A stretch of DNA of 64,000 bases from Leclercia sp. LSNIH1 (GTDB lineage Bacteria; Pseudomonadota; Gammaproteobacteria; Enterobacterales; Enterobacteriaceae). Positions 19,817 through 29,986 of the stretch are shown here, piece after piece; position 1 is the stretch's first letter; each line of letters starts with the position of its first letter. The notes beneath the pieces are model-generated. The model saw nothing but the letters and a program-made list of their open reading frames with translations, searched no databases and had not been told where the DNA came from. The stretch lies in NCBI RefSeq assembly GCF_002902985.1, contig NZ_CP026167.1:2294001-2358000 (forward strand). The letters run 5' to 3'. A program made the position numbers and the translations under genes.

Positions 19817-21418
19817 ATGTTAGACGTAGTCGAACTGTCGCGCTTACAGTTTGCCTTGACCGCGATGTACCACTTCCTGTTTGTGCCGCTGACGCTCGGT
19901 ATGGCGTTCCTGTTGGCCATCATGGAAACGGTTTACGTCCTCTCCGGCAAACAGATTTATAAAGATATGACCAAGTTCTGGGGCAAGTTGTTTGGTATCA
20001 ACTTTGCGCTGGGCGTGGCAACCGGCCTGACCATGGAGTTCCAGTTCGGGACTAACTGGTCTTATTATTCCCACTATGTCGGGGATATCTTCGGGGCGCC
20101 GCTGGCCATTGAAGGTCTGATGGCCTTCTTCCTCGAATCTACCTTTGTAGGTCTGTTCTTCTTTGGTTGGGATCGTCTGGGTAAAGTCCAGCATATGTGC
20201 GTAACCTGGTTGGTGGCCCTGGGCTCTAACCTGTCCGCACTGTGGATCCTGGTCGCCAACGGCTGGATGCAGAACCCTATCGCCTCTGATTTCAACTTCG
20301 AAACCATGCGTATGGAGATGGTCAGCTTCTCCGAGCTGGTGCTGAACCCGGTCGCGCAGGTGAAATTCGTTCACACTGTGGCCTCCGGCTATGTCTGCGG
20401 CGCGATGTTCGTGCTGGGCATCAGCGCCTACTACATGCTGCGTGGTCGTGACTTCGCCTTTGCTAAGCGCTCTTTCGCCATCGCGGCGAGCTTCGGTATG
20501 GCGGCTATCCTCTCCGTTATCGTGCTGGGTGATGAATCCGGTTACGAAATGGGCGACGTGCAGAAAACCAAACTGGCAGCGATCGAAGCAGAATGGGAAA
20601 CCCAGCCTGCCCCGGCCGCCTTTACCCTCTTTGGTATCCCCGATCAGGATGCGCAGGAGAACCACTTTGCTATTCAGATCCCTTATGCGCTGGGCATCAT
20701 TGCCACCCGCTCTGTGGATACGCCGGTTATCGGTCTGAAAGATCTGATGGTGCAGCATGAAGAGCGTATCCGTAACGGGATGAAAGCCTACTCGCTGCTG
20801 GAAGAACTGCGTTCCGGGACCAGCGATCAGTCTGTTCGCGACCAGTTTAACGACGTGAAAAAAGACCTTGGCTATGGCCTGCTGCTGAAACGCTATACCC
20901 CGAACGTCTCTGACGCGACGGAAGAGCAGATCCAGATGGCGACCAAAGACTCGATTCCGCGCGTGGCGCCGCTCTACTTCGCCTTCCGTATCATGGTGGG
21001 TTGTGGTGTGCTGATGCTGCTGATTATCGCCGCCTCCTTCTGGTCGGTCATTCGTAACCGTATCGGTGAGAAGAAATGGCTGCTGCGCACCGCATTGTAT
21101 GCGATTCCGCTGCCGTGGATTGCCATTGAATCCGGCTGGTTTGTTGCGGAGTATGGCCGTCAGCCGTGGGCTATCGGTGAGGTGCTGCCAACTGCGGTGG
21201 CGAACTCCTCTCTTACCGCAGGCGATCTGATTTTCTCCATGTTGCTGATTTGCGGCCTCTACACTCTGTTCCTGGTGGCTGAACTGTTCCTGATGTTCAA
21301 GTTTGCGCGCCTTGGCCCAAGCAGCCTGAAAACCGGTCGCTACCATTATGAGCAGTCCACCGTTGCTTCTCAGCCTCACTACGAGCAGTCCACCGTGACT
21401 ACTCAGCCGGCACGGTAA
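19817..21418 (+). CDS. cydA: Cytochrome bd-I ubiquinol oxidase subunit I
   Basis: 533 aa; the E. coli protein is 522. It carries haems b558, b595 and d and reduces O2 to water. His19 (ALTAMYHF), the His186 region ([17 protein letters not shown]) and the quinol loop ([27 protein letters not shown]) are intact. AAGGAG precedes the ATG. The 11 extra residues are a tandem duplication at the cytoplasmic C terminus: [11 protein letters not shown] followed by [11 protein letters not shown] (21344-21376 and 21377-21409). Confidence 0.98.
   Translation: MLDVVELSRLQFALTAMYHFLFVPLTLGMAFLLAIMETVYVLSGKQIYKDMTKFWGKLFGINFALGVATGLTMEFQFGTNWSYYSHYVGDIFGAPLAIEGLMAFFLESTFVGLFFFGWDRLGKVQHMCVTWLVALGSNLSALWILVANGWMQNPIASDFNFETMRMEMVSFSELVLNPVAQVKFVHTVASGYVCGAMFVLGISAYYMLRGRDFAFAKRSFAIAASFGMAAILSVIVLGDESGYEMGDVQKTKLAAIEAEWETQPAPAAFTLFGIPDQDAQENHFAIQIPYALGIIATRSVDTPVIGLKDLMVQHEERIRNGMKAYSLLEELRSGTSDQSVRDQFNDVKKDLGYGLLLKRYTPNVSDATEEQIQMATKDSIPRVAPLYFAFRIMVGCGVLMLLIIAASFWSVIRNRIGEKKWLLRTALYAIPLPWIAIESGWFVAEYGRQPWAIGEVLPTAVANSSLTAGDLIFSMLLICGLYTLFLVAELFLMFKFARLGPSSLKTGRYHYEQSTVASQPHYEQSTVTTQPAR
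21344..21409 (+). repeat. 33-bp tandem duplication in cydA 3' end
   Basis: Two in-frame 33-bp copies encode [11 protein letters not shown] and [11 protein letters not shown]. The copies differ at several bases, mostly synonymous, so the duplication is not brand new. Confidence 0.85.
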
Positions 21419-21433
21419 GACAGGAGTCATCAA

Positions 21434-22573
21434 ATGATCGATTATGAAGTATTGCGTTTTATCTGGTGGCTGCTGGTCGGGATCTTACTGATTGGTTTTG
21501 CGGTCACTGACGGTTTCGACATGGGGGTGGGCATGCTCACCCGCTTCCTCGGTCGTAATGATACCGAGCGTCGAATTATGATTAACTCCATCGCCCCGCA
21601 CTGGGACGGTAACCAGGTGTGGCTCATCACCGCAGGCGGCGCACTGTTCGCTGCCTGGCCGATGGTCTACGCGGCTGCGTTCTCCGGCTTCTATGTGGCG
21701 ATGATTCTGGTGCTGGCATCCTTGTTCTTCCGTCCGGTCGGTTTTGATTACCGCTCGAAGATTGAAGACACCCGCTGGCGTAACCTGTGGGACTGGGGCA
21801 TCTTCATCGGTAGCTTCGTGCCGCCGCTGGTCATCGGCGTGGCGTTCGGCAACCTGCTGCAGGGTGTGCCGTTCCACCTTGATGAATATATGCGCCTCTA
21901 CTACACCGGTAACTTCTTCCAGCTGCTGAATCCGTTTGGTCTGCTGGCAGGGGTCGTCAGCGTGGCGATGATCATCACCCAGGGGGCAACCTACCTGCAG
22001 ATGCGTACCGTGGGCGAGCTGCACCTGCGCTCCCGTGCCGTCTCGCAGATGGCGGCTCTGGTGACGCTGGTTGGCTTTGCGCTGGCAGGTCTATGGGTGA
22101 TGTTTGGTATCGACGGTTATGTTGTGACCACTGCGATTGACCATACCGCGCCGTCGAACCCGCTGACCAAAGAGGTGGCTCGCGAGGCTGGTGCCTGGCT
22201 GGTGAACTTCAATAACACACCGATTCTGTGGGCGATTCCGGCACTGGGCGTCGTGCTGCCGGTGCTGACCATCCTGACCTCCCGCGCGGAGAAAGGGGCA
22301 CTGGCGTTTGTCTTCTCTTCACTGACGCTGGCGTGCATCATCCTGACAGCCGGTATCGCGATGTTCCCGTTCGTGATGCCATCCAGCACGATGATGAATG
22401 CAAGCCTGACGATGTGGGATGCAACCTCCAGCCAGATGACCCTTAATCTGATGACGTTTGTGGCTGCCGTGTTCGTACCGATTATTCTGGCTTACACCGC
22501 CTGGTGTTACTGGAAAATGTTCGGTCGTATCACGAAAGAACATATCGAAAGCAACACCCACTCTCTGTATTAA
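21434..22573 (+). CDS. cydB: Cytochrome bd-I ubiquinol oxidase subunit II
   Basis: 379 aa, as in E. coli, with about nine membrane spans. It pairs with CydA. The N terminus MIDYEVLRFIWWLLVGILLIGFAV and the motif GFDMGVGMLTRFLGRND (proton-channel region, Asp29 and Asp58 equivalents nearby) are typical. It starts 15 nt after cydA with AGGAG upstream. Confidence 0.98.
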   Translation: MIDYEVLRFIWWLLVGILLIGFAVTDGFDMGVGMLTRFLGRNDTERRIMINSIAPHWDGNQVWLITAGGALFAAWPMVYAAAFSGFYVAMILVLASLFFRPVGFDYRSKIEDTRWRNLWDWGIFIGSFVPPLVIGVAFGNLLQGVPFHLDEYMRLYYTGNFFQLLNPFGLLAGVVSVAMIITQGATYLQMRTVGELHLRSRAVSQMAALVTLVGFALAGLWVMFGIDGYVVTTAIDHTAPSNPLTKEVAREAGAWLVNFNNTPILWAIPALGVVLPVLTILTSRAEKGALAFVFSSLTLACIILTAGIAMFPFVMPSSTMMNASLTMWDATSSQMTLNLMTFVAAVFVPIILAYTAWCYWKMFGRITKEHIESNTHSLY

Positions 22574-22587
22574 GGAAGGAGCTGAAT

Positions 22588-22701
22588 ATGTGGTATTTCG
22601 CATGGATTTTAGGAACGCTTCTTGCCTGTGCATTTGGTGTGATTACCGCACTGGCGCTTGAGCACGTTGAAGCGACCAAAGCCGGTGAAGAAAAACACTG
22701 A
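22588..22701 (+). CDS. cydX: Cytochrome bd-I accessory subunit CydX
   Basis: 37 aa, a single-span small protein needed for stable, active cytochrome bd-I. The sequence MWYFAWILGTLLACAFG followed by EHVEATKAGEEKH matches the E. coli family closely. The longer frame open from 22504 is only the cydB region read in another frame; GGAAGGAG before 22588 fixes the start. Its TGA overlaps the ybgE ATG. Confidence 0.95.
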   Translation: MWYFAWILGTLLACAFGVITALALEHVEATKAGEEKH

Positions 22702-22985
22702 TGATCACGTATCTCTACGCGATCATGGATAAGCGCCCGTTAAGGGCGCTTTCCTTAGTGATGGCCTTACTGCTGGCGGGCTGTATTTTCTGGGATCCGT
22801 CGCGCTTCGCGGCGAAGACCAGCGAGCTTGAGATCTGGCACGGTTTTCTCATTATGTGGGCGGTATGTGCAGGCGTAATCCACGGGGTGGGATTTCGTCC
22901 GAAAGCCGTACACTGGCAGGGCATTTTTTGCCCGCTGATTGCTGATGTGATCCTGCTGTTGGGCCTGTTTTTCTTTTTCAACTGA
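22701..22985 (+). CDS. ybgE: Cyd operon protein YbgE
   Basis: 94 aa (E. coli 97), mostly hydrophobic with about three spans. It is translationally coupled to cydX by a one-base overlap. The core MDKRPLRALSLVMALLLAGC and WDPSRFAAKTSELEIWHG is conserved. Its role in cytochrome bd biogenesis is not well defined. The N terminus is three residues shorter than in E. coli. Confidence 0.92.
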   Translation: MITYLYAIMDKRPLRALSLVMALLLAGCIFWDPSRFAAKTSELEIWHGFLIMWAVCAGVIHGVGFRPKAVHWQGIFCPLIADVILLLGLFFFFN

Positions 22986-23133
22986 ATAAGAACTATCCGT
23001 TAATATTATGGGCTTACCCGGGCCCATAAAAATTTACTCTCTGTTTACTTTCCCCCATTCCAAACCACCATTCCCGCGCGTATAGTAGCGAAGTTTAAAA
23101 GCTCTAACCTTTTTTGCATTACCGGGATGTAAA

Positions 23134-24227
<1,094 letters not shown>

Positions 24228-24230
24228 ACC

Positions 24231-24659
24231 ATGGCCAGACAGCGTGGACGGGGTCGTCGCGAACTGAAGTCCGAAATCAACATTGTACCGCTGCTGGACG
24301 TGCTGCTGGTGCTGCTGCTGATCTTTATGGCGACAGCACCCATCATCACCCAGAGCGTGGAGGTTGATCTGCCGGATGCGACAGAATCTCAGGCTGTAAG
24401 TACCAATGACGATCCGCCGGTCATCATTGAGGTATCCGGAGTAGGGCAGTACAGCGTGGTGGTGGAAAAAGATCGTATGGATCAGCTGCCGCCGGAGCAG
24501 GTCATTGCGGAAGCGCAACGACGCCTGCAGTCCAATCCGAAAACGGTCTTCTTAATCGGTGGCGCGAAAGACGTGCCTTACGATGAAATAATTAAAGCGC
24601 TGAACCTGTTGCATAGCGCGGGCGTTAAGTCAGTCGGCTTGATGACGCAGCCTATTTGA
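24231..24659 (+). CDS. tolR: Tol-Pal system motor protein TolR
   Basis: 142 aa, as in E. coli; ExbD/TolR family. One membrane span near residues 18-38 contains Asp23 (INIVPLLDVLLVLLLI), the proton-carrying residue. The periplasmic domain ends in DEIIKALNLLHSAGVKSVGLM. It starts 3 nt after tolQ with AAGGGG upstream. Confidence 0.97.
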   Translation: MARQRGRGRRELKSEINIVPLLDVLLVLLLIFMATAPIITQSVEVDLPDATESQAVSTNDDPPVIIEVSGVGQYSVVVEKDRMDQLPPEQVIAEAQRRLQSNPKTVFLIGGAKDVPYDEIIKALNLLHSAGVKSVGLMTQPI

Positions 24660-24696
24660 TTATCTGCGTACACAACAGAGTTTTTGGGAACCCATA

Positions 24697-26022
24697 GTGT
24701 CAAAGGCAACCGAACAAAACGATAAGCTTAAACGGGCGATAATTATCTCGGCGGTGCTGCATGTGATTCTTTTTGCAGGACTGATCTGGAGTTCGTTCGA
24801 TGAGCATCTGGATGCCGCTGCCGGAGGTGGTGGAGGTTCTTCCATCGATGCCGTCATGGTCGATCCCGGCGCGGTCGTTCAGAACTATAACCGTCAGCAA
24901 CAGCAGCAGGCGAGTGCAAAACGTGCTGAAGAGCAGCGTGAAAAGCAGGCGCAACAGCAGGCGGAGGAGCTGCGTGAAAAGCAGGCCGCCGAGCAGGAAC
25001 GTCTGAAGCAGCTTGAGAAAGAACGTTTGCAGGCGCAGGAAGCAGCGAAAGAGCAGGCGGAGCAGCAAAAACAGGCTGAAGCCGCCGCGAAAAAAGCGCA
25101 GGAGCAGCAGAAGCAGGCGGAAGAGGCGGCAGCCAAAGCCGCAGCGGAAGCGAAAGCGAAGGCAGATGCTCAGGCAAAAGAAGCTGCTGAAGCCGCCGCA
25201 GCCGCAGCGAAAAAAGCTGCAGCCGATGCCCAGAAACAGGCTGAAGCCGAAGCCGCAAAAGCAGCGGCTGACGCGAAGAAAAAGGCAGAAGCGGAAGCGG
25301 CTAAGAAAGCTGCTGCCGACGCACAGAAAAAAGCCGAAGCAGAAGCCGCTAAACAAGCCGCCCAGGAAGCCGAGAAAAAAGCGGCTGCCGAAGCAGCGAA
25401 GAAAGCGGCTGCTGCGGAAAAAGCCGCGGCCGCTGAAAAGGCTGCTGCTGAAAAAGCCGCAGCCGAGAAGAAAGCGGCTGCCGCAGAAAAAGCCGCAGCC
25501 GATAAGAAAGCCGCAGCCGAAAAAGCGGCTGCAGAAAAGAAAGCGGCTGCCGATAAAGCTGCTGCTGACAAAGCTGCCGCCGCGAAAGCCGCTGCCGCCA
25601 AGAAAGCCGCAGCAGAAAAAGCGGCCGCATCGGATGTCGACGATCTGTTCGGTGATTTAAGCTCAGGTAAGAATGCGCCGAAATCGGGTGGTGCAAAAGG
25701 TAACGGCCAACCAGCAAAAGATAGTGGAACAAGCGGGGCGAATGGTGGTGCGTCAGGCGCTGATATTAGTGCTTATGCTTCGCAGATTCGTAATGCAATT
25801 CAGAGCCGTCTATATGGCGCTGATCTGTATGCCGGTAAATCCTGTGTGCTACATATTAAGCTGGCGCCAGATGGCCTGCTGCTGGATGTCACTGAAGAGG
25901 GCGGTGATCCTGCCTTATGTCAGGCTGCGCTGACGGCTGCAAAAACTGCCAGAATTCCTAAACCGCCTAGCCAGGCTGTTTATGAAAAAGTAAAAGATGC
26001 CAAACTTGATTTCAAACTGTAG
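24697..26022 (+). CDS. tolA: Tol-Pal inner-membrane linker TolA (GTG start)
   Basis: 441 aa (E. coli 421). The N-terminal span at about residues 14-34 contains the SHLS-like motif ISAVLHVILF. A Gly-rich hinge follows, then a very long Ala/Lys/Glu/Gln helical domain at about 68-310 that crosses the periplasm. The C-terminal globular domain (about 345-441) contains YAGKSCVLHIKLAPDG and the paired Cys. The extra length lies in the repetitive helix, where length varies between strains. The start is GTG at 24697. Confidence 0.96.
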   Translation: MSKATEQNDKLKRAIIISAVLHVILFAGLIWSSFDEHLDAAAGGGGGSSIDAVMVDPGAVVQNYNRQQQQQASAKRAEEQREKQAQQQAEELREKQAAEQERLKQLEKERLQAQEAAKEQAEQQKQAEAAAKKAQEQQKQAEEAAAKAAAEAKAKADAQAKEAAEAAAAAAKKAAADAQKQAEAEAAKAAADAKKKAEAEAAKKAAADAQKKAEAEAAKQAAQEAEKKAAAEAAKKAAAAEKAAAAEKAAAEKAAAEKKAAAAEKAAADKKAAAEKAAAEKKAAADKAAADKAAAAKAAAAKKAAAEKAAASDVDDLFGDLSSGKNAPKSGGAKGNGQPAKDSGTSGANGGASGADISAYASQIRNAIQSRLYGADLYAGKSCVLHIKLAPDGLLLDVTEEGGDPALCQAALTAAKTARIPKPPSQAVYEKVKDAKLDFKL

Positions 26023-26149
26023 CGTTTTTCCCGCTAAAGTTGGCAAAACAGTCTACGTTTGAGGCTGTGGATTGGTAGTTTTGTTTATTTGGGTTTGTTA
26101 ACATTCTGCTAAATTATGCGGGTAAGGTTACCCGGATATGGGAGATATG

Positions 26150-27442
26150 ATGAAGCAGGCATTACGTGTTGCAATGAGTTTCTTAATGCTGTGGGCAGCG
26201 GTGCTGCACGCAGAAGTGCGTATCGAGATCACCCAGGGGGTGGATTCGGCACGTCCAATTGGTGTGGTTCCGTTCCAGTGGAAAGGGCCAGGCGCTGCGC
26301 CGGAAGATGTGGGCGGCATTGTTGCCGCTGACCTGCGCAACAGCGGTAAATTCAACCCATTAGACCGTTCTCGTCTGCCACAGCAGCCGGGCACAGCCGC
26401 AGAGTTGCAGCCAGCAGCATGGTCTGCACTGGGTATCGACGCGGTGGTGGTGGGTCAGGTGACCCCTAACCCGGACGGCGGTTACACCGTGGCCTATCAG
26501 CTGGTGGATACCGGTGGCGCACCGGGTACCGTGCTGGCGCAGAACAGCTACAAAGTGAACAAGCAGTGGCTGCGTTATGCGGGCCATACGGCAAGTGATG
26601 AAGTGTTTGAGAAGCTGACCAGCATCAAAGGCGCTTTCCGCACCCGTATCGCTTACGTTGTACAGACCAACGGCGGTCAGTTCCCGTATGAGCTGCGCGT
26701 CTCTGACTACGATGGCTACAACCAGTTCACCGTTCACCGTTCACCACAGCCGCTGATGTCTCCGGCCTGGTCGCCGGATGGTTCTAAGCTGGCCTACGTG
26801 ACCTTCGAAAGCGGTCGTTCGGCGCTGGTTATCCAGACGTTATCTAACGGCGCGGTACGTCAGGTTGCCTCTTTCCCACGTCACAACGGCGCACCAGCAT
26901 TCTCGCCTGACGGTTCTAAACTGGCGTTTGCCCTGTCTAAAACCGGTAGCCTGAACCTGTACGTGATGGATATCGCCTCCGGCCAGATCCGTCAGGTAAC
27001 TGATGGTCGCAGCAACAACACCGAACCAACCTGGTTCCCGGACAGCCAGAACCTGGCCTTTACCTCTGACCAGGCGGGTCGTCCACAGGTCTATAAAGTT
27101 AATATTAATGGCGGTGCACCGCAGCGTATCACCTGGGAAGGTTCTCAGAACCAGGACGCCGACGTGAGCGCTGATGGTAAGTTTATGGTAATGGTCAGCT
27201 CGGCCGGTGGTCAGCAGCACATTGCTAAACAAGATCTGGGCGGGGGCGGCGTACAAGTTCTGTCGTCGACTTTCCTGGATGAAACGCCAAGTCTGGCACC
27301 TAACGGCACTATGGTTATCTACAGCTCTTCTCAGGGGATGGGATCCGTGCTGAATCTGGTTTCTACCGATGGGCGTTTCAAAGCGCGTATTCCGGCAACT
27401 GATGGACAGGTAAAATCACCTGCCTGGTCGCCGTACCTGTAA
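26150..27442 (+). CDS. tolB: Tol-Pal periplasmic protein TolB
   Basis: 430 aa, as in E. coli. The signal peptide [21 protein letters not shown] is cleaved before EVRIEI. An alpha/beta domain and a six-bladed propeller follow, with repeats such as [16 protein letters not shown] and [16 protein letters not shown]. TolB shuttles between Pal and the TolA/outer-membrane side. The frame is open to an ATG at 26138, but GGGAGAT before 26147/26150 and homology to MKQALRV favour 26150. Confidence 0.96.
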   Translation: MKQALRVAMSFLMLWAAVLHAEVRIEITQGVDSARPIGVVPFQWKGPGAAPEDVGGIVAADLRNSGKFNPLDRSRLPQQPGTAAELQPAAWSALGIDAVVVGQVTPNPDGGYTVAYQLVDTGGAPGTVLAQNSYKVNKQWLRYAGHTASDEVFEKLTSIKGAFRTRIAYVVQTNGGQFPYELRVSDYDGYNQFTVHRSPQPLMSPAWSPDGSKLAYVTFESGRSALVIQTLSNGAVRQVASFPRHNGAPAFSPDGSKLAFALSKTGSLNLYVMDIASGQIRQVTDGRSNNTEPTWFPDSQNLAFTSDQAGRPQVYKVNINGGAPQRITWEGSQNQDADVSADGKFMVMVSSAGGQQHIAKQDLGGGGVQVLSSTFLDETPSLAPNGTMVIYSSSQGMGSVLNLVSTDGRFKARIPATDGQVKSPAWSPYL

Positions 27443-27452
27443 TAATAATTAA

Positions 27453-27998
<546 letters not shown>

Positions 27999-28007
27999 GA
28001 GAATTGC

Positions 28008-28790
28008 ATGAGCAGTAACTTCAGACATCATCTGTTGAGTCTGTCGTTACTGGTTGGTATAGCGGCCCCCTGGGCCGCTTTTGCTCAGGCACCAATCAGT
28101 AGTGTCGGCTCAGGCTCGGTAGAAGACCGGGTCACCCAACTCGAGCGTATTTCTAATGCTCACAGCCAGCTTTTAACCCAACTTCAGCAGCAGCTCTCTG
28201 ACAATCAAACCGATATTGACTCACTGCGCGGACAGATCCAGGAAAGCCAGTATCAGCTCAATCAGGTTGTGGAGCGTCAGAAGCAGATCCTGTTGCAGAT
28301 TGATAACCTGAATAATGGCGGCGCAGCAGCGCAACCGGCAGCAGGGGATCAGGGTGCTGCGGCAACGCCTCAGGCTGACACATCAGCCTCGACCGCTGCG
28401 CCTGTGCAGAGCGGTGATGCGAATACTGATTACAATGCGGCAATTGCCCTGGTGCAGGATAACTCGCGCCAGGACGAGGCGATGGCGGCGTTTCAGAACT
28501 TCGTGAAGAAATACCCGGATTCGACTTATCAGCCAAACGCAAATTACTGGCTGGGACAGTTGAATTACAACAAGGGTAAAAAAGACGATGCGGCATTCTA
28601 TTTCGCCTCTGTCGTTAAAAATTACCCGAAATCACCCAAAGCTCCTGACGCGATGTATAAGGTCGGTGTGATCATGCAGGACAAAGGCGACACCGCAAAA
28701 GCGAAAGCCGTTTTCCAGCAGGTAGTCACAAAGTTCCCGGGCACCGAAGGGGCAAAACAAGCGCAAAAACGCCTTGCTGCGATGGGATGA
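28008..28790 (+). CDS. cpoB: Cell division coordinator CpoB (YbgF)
   Basis: 260 aa (E. coli 263). The signal peptide ends near AAFA at residue 26. A trimerising coiled coil (about 36-95, rich in Gln/Leu) follows, then an Ala/Gln/Thr-rich linker and three TPR repeats (about 140-255). CpoB links PBP1B activity with Tol-driven outer-membrane constriction. It is the last gene of the operon. A 10-bp hairpin without a T-run follows at 28800-28825. Confidence 0.95.
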   Translation: MSSNFRHHLLSLSLLVGIAAPWAAFAQAPISSVGSGSVEDRVTQLERISNAHSQLLTQLQQQLSDNQTDIDSLRGQIQESQYQLNQVVERQKQILLQIDNLNNGGAAAQPAAGDQGAAATPQADTSASTAAPVQSGDANTDYNAAIALVQDNSRQDEAMAAFQNFVKKYPDSTYQPNANYWLGQLNYNKGKKDDAAFYFASVVKNYPKSPKAPDAMYKVGVIMQDKGDTAKAKAVFQQVVTKFPGTEGAKQAQKRLAAMG

Positions 28791-28799
28791 TTGCCACAT

Positions 28800-28825
28800 G
28801 ACCAGAAATCGCTTTATTTCTGGTC
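28800..28825 (+). terminator. Hairpin after cpoB
   Basis: Perfect 10-bp stem GACCAGAAAT/ATTTCTGGTC with loop CGCTTT. Only two T follow, so it may terminate poorly or serve as an mRNA 3' stabiliser. Confidence 0.5.
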
Positions 28826-28873
28826 TTGCCGCATAATTCGTAAGCAGTTAAGTGATATTCATCAAAATTTTAG

Positions 28874-28901
28874 TTGCGCAGAATTCTTAAATCAGTAATA
28901 T
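28874..28901 (+). promoter_or_regulatory. Promoter of the Lys/Val tRNA cluster
   Basis: TTGCGC (28874-28879), a 16-bp spacer and TAATAT (28896-28901). It is followed by a GC-rich discriminator (GCCGCCG), as expected of a stringently controlled stable-RNA promoter. Confidence 0.55.
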
Positions 28902-28952
28902 ATGCCGCCGTTGCCAAGGGATATCAAACACCCCAGAAGCAGCCGAAATAGT

Positions 28953-29028
28953 GGGTCGTTAGCTCAGTTGGTAGAGCAGTTGACTTTTAATCAATTGGTC
29001 GCAGGTTCGAATCCTGCACGACCCACCA
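28953..29028 (+). tRNA. lysT: tRNA-Lys (TTT), copy 1
   Basis: 76 nt including the encoded CCA. Acceptor stem GGGTCGT/ACGACCC, anticodon TTT in CTTTTAA, T-loop GGTTCGAATCC. The same sequence occurs four times in this cluster. Confidence 0.98.
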
Positions 29029-29128
29029 CTACTTAAGTAGAAAGCAGTAGGTTAGCGTGAAGGATAACGTTGCGTCAGCAACGGCCCGTAGGGCGAGGCG
29101 AAGCCGAGTCATCCTGCACGACCCACCA
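29029..29128 (+). repeat. 100-bp tRNA-tail unit A
   Basis: Begins straight after the CCA of tRNA-Lys copy 1 and ends with an 18-nt copy of the tRNA-Lys 3' end (ATCCTGCACGACCCACCA). Within it, GTGAAGGAT (29057-29065) can pair with ATCCTGCAC (29111-29119) with one mismatch. Three small hairpins are enclosed: GTTGC/GCAAC, GCCC/GGGC and GGC/GCC. Confidence 0.85.
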
Positions 29129-29163
29129 CTAACTAAGTAGTAAGTAGTATCCAGCGTAGTATC

Positions 29164-29239
29164 GGGTGATTAGCTCAGCTGGGAGAGCACCTCCCTTACA
29201 AGGAGGGGGTCGGCGGTTCGATCCCGTCATCACCCACCA
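29164..29239 (+). tRNA. valT: tRNA-Val (TAC)
   Basis: 76 nt with encoded CCA. Acceptor stem GGGTGAT/ATCACCC, anticodon TAC in CTTACAA, T-loop GGTTCGATCCC. Confidence 0.98.
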
Positions 29240-29242
29240 CTC

Positions 29243-29318
29243 GGGTCGTTAGCTCAGTTGGTAGAGCAGTTGACTTTTAATCAATTGGTCGCAGGTTCGA
29301 ATCCTGCACGACCCACCA
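29243..29318 (+). tRNA. lysW: tRNA-Lys (TTT), copy 2
   Basis: Identical to copy 1; begins 3 nt after tRNA-Val. The allele name follows the E. coli order lysT-valT-lysW and is tentative. Confidence 0.97.
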
Positions 29319-29418
29319 ATTTTACTATCTTACTCAGATAGTAAACGTGAAGGATAACGTTGCGTCAGCAACGGCCCGTAGGGCGAGGCAAAGCCGAGTC
29401 ATCCTGCACGCCCCACCA
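29319..29418 (+). repeat. 100-bp tRNA-tail unit B
   Basis: Exactly 100 bp from the CCA of tRNA-Lys copy 2 to the end of a second tRNA-tail copy (CACGCCCCACCA, one base changed from unit A). The first part forms a hairpin TTTACTATCT/AGATAGTAAA that is not in unit A; the core from 29347 is nearly identical to unit A. Confidence 0.85.
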
Positions 29419-29464
29419 CTTTCTGGTGGTACCGAGTAATAATCTTCGAAGTCAGCACCCGAAT

Positions 29465-29540
29465 GGGTCGTTAGCTCAGTTGGTAGAGCAGTTGACTTTT
29501 AATCAATTGGTCGCAGGTTCGAATCCTGCACGACCCACCA
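29465..29540 (+). tRNA. tRNA-Lys (TTT), copy 3
   Basis: Identical to copy 1. It is followed not by a 100-bp unit but by a 29-bp spacer leading to copy 4. Confidence 0.97.
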
Positions 29541-29569
29541 CTTCGAAGAAAAGCAGTACATCCCGCAAG

Positions 29570-29645
29570 GGGTCGTTAGCTCAGTTGGTAGAGCAGTTGA
29601 CTTTTAATCAATTGGTCGCAGGTTCGAATCCTGCACGACCCACCA
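29570..29645 (+). tRNA. tRNA-Lys (TTT), copy 4
   Basis: Identical to copy 1, with encoded CCA; the last tRNA of the cluster. Confidence 0.97.
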
Positions 29646-29744
29646 ATTTTACTTTCTGACTCAGAGAGTAAACGTGAAGGATAACGTTGCATCAGCAACG
29701 GCCCAAGGGCGAGGCGAAGCCGAGTCATCCTGCACGACCCACCA
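29646..29744 (+). repeat. 99-bp tRNA-tail unit C
   Basis: Third copy, 99 bp, following tRNA-Lys copy 4. Hairpin TTTACTTTCT/AGAGAGTAAA, then the same core with ATC for GTC in the first loop and CAAG for CGTAG in the second. It ends in a perfect tRNA-Lys tail. The cluster terminator follows directly. Confidence 0.85.
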
Positions 29745-29748
29745 ATGT

Positions 29749-29775
29749 AAAAAGGCGCCCTAAAGGCGCCTTTTT
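29749..29775 (+). terminator. Terminator of the tRNA cluster
   Basis: AAAAA, stem GGCGCC/GGCGCC (self-complementary arms), loop CTAAA, TTTTT. It works equally well on the opposite strand. Confidence 0.9.
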
Positions 29776-29818
29776 GCTATCTGTTATTCCAGAATCCAAA
29801 ATGCGAGGGTTTACGTAG

Positions 29819-29844
29819 GTCGGGTAAGCGAAGCGCCACCCGAC
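29819..29844. repeat. REP-like palindrome upstream of nadA
   Basis: Arms GTCGGGT/ACCCGAC around AAGCGAAGCGCC, between the tRNA terminator and nadA. Confidence 0.6.
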
Positions 29845-29896
29845 AAATGCTGCCCGCACCCTTTTGGTGTGACTTTCTCTCTCAGATTCGCTATCT

Positions 29897-29914
29897 TGTT
29901 TAGTATATAAAACA
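29897..29914. promoter_or_regulatory. NadR operator upstream of nadA
   Basis: TGTTTA-GTATAT-AAAACA. The family consensus is TGTTTA-N6-TAAACA; only one base differs. NadR represses nadA when NAD is plentiful. It lies 73 bp before the ATG. Confidence 0.7.
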
Positions 29915-29986
29915 CAATTGCCATTACTTTGGTTTCCGCCAAAAAATAACGGCAAACTTGTTAAGCCAGTAAAACGAGAAGCCAAA

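Noticed and set aside
22504..22587. N-terminal extension of CydX
   Set aside because: The upstream part is cydB read out of frame; the conserved CydX start is at 22588 with its own ribosome site.
23008..23027. Hairpin ATGGGC/GCCCAT after ybgE as a terminator
   Set aside because: It is followed by A-rich rather than T-rich DNA on the coding strand, so it does not qualify as an intrinsic terminator.
29360..29659. 99-codon frame across two tRNA-Lys genes
   Set aside because: Entirely composed of tRNA and spacer repeat sequence; not a protein gene.
28953..29744. Repeats in the tRNA cluster as a CRISPR array
   Set aside because: The repeated blocks are complete tRNA genes and 100-bp tailed units; there are no short regular repeats with unique spacers and no cas genes.
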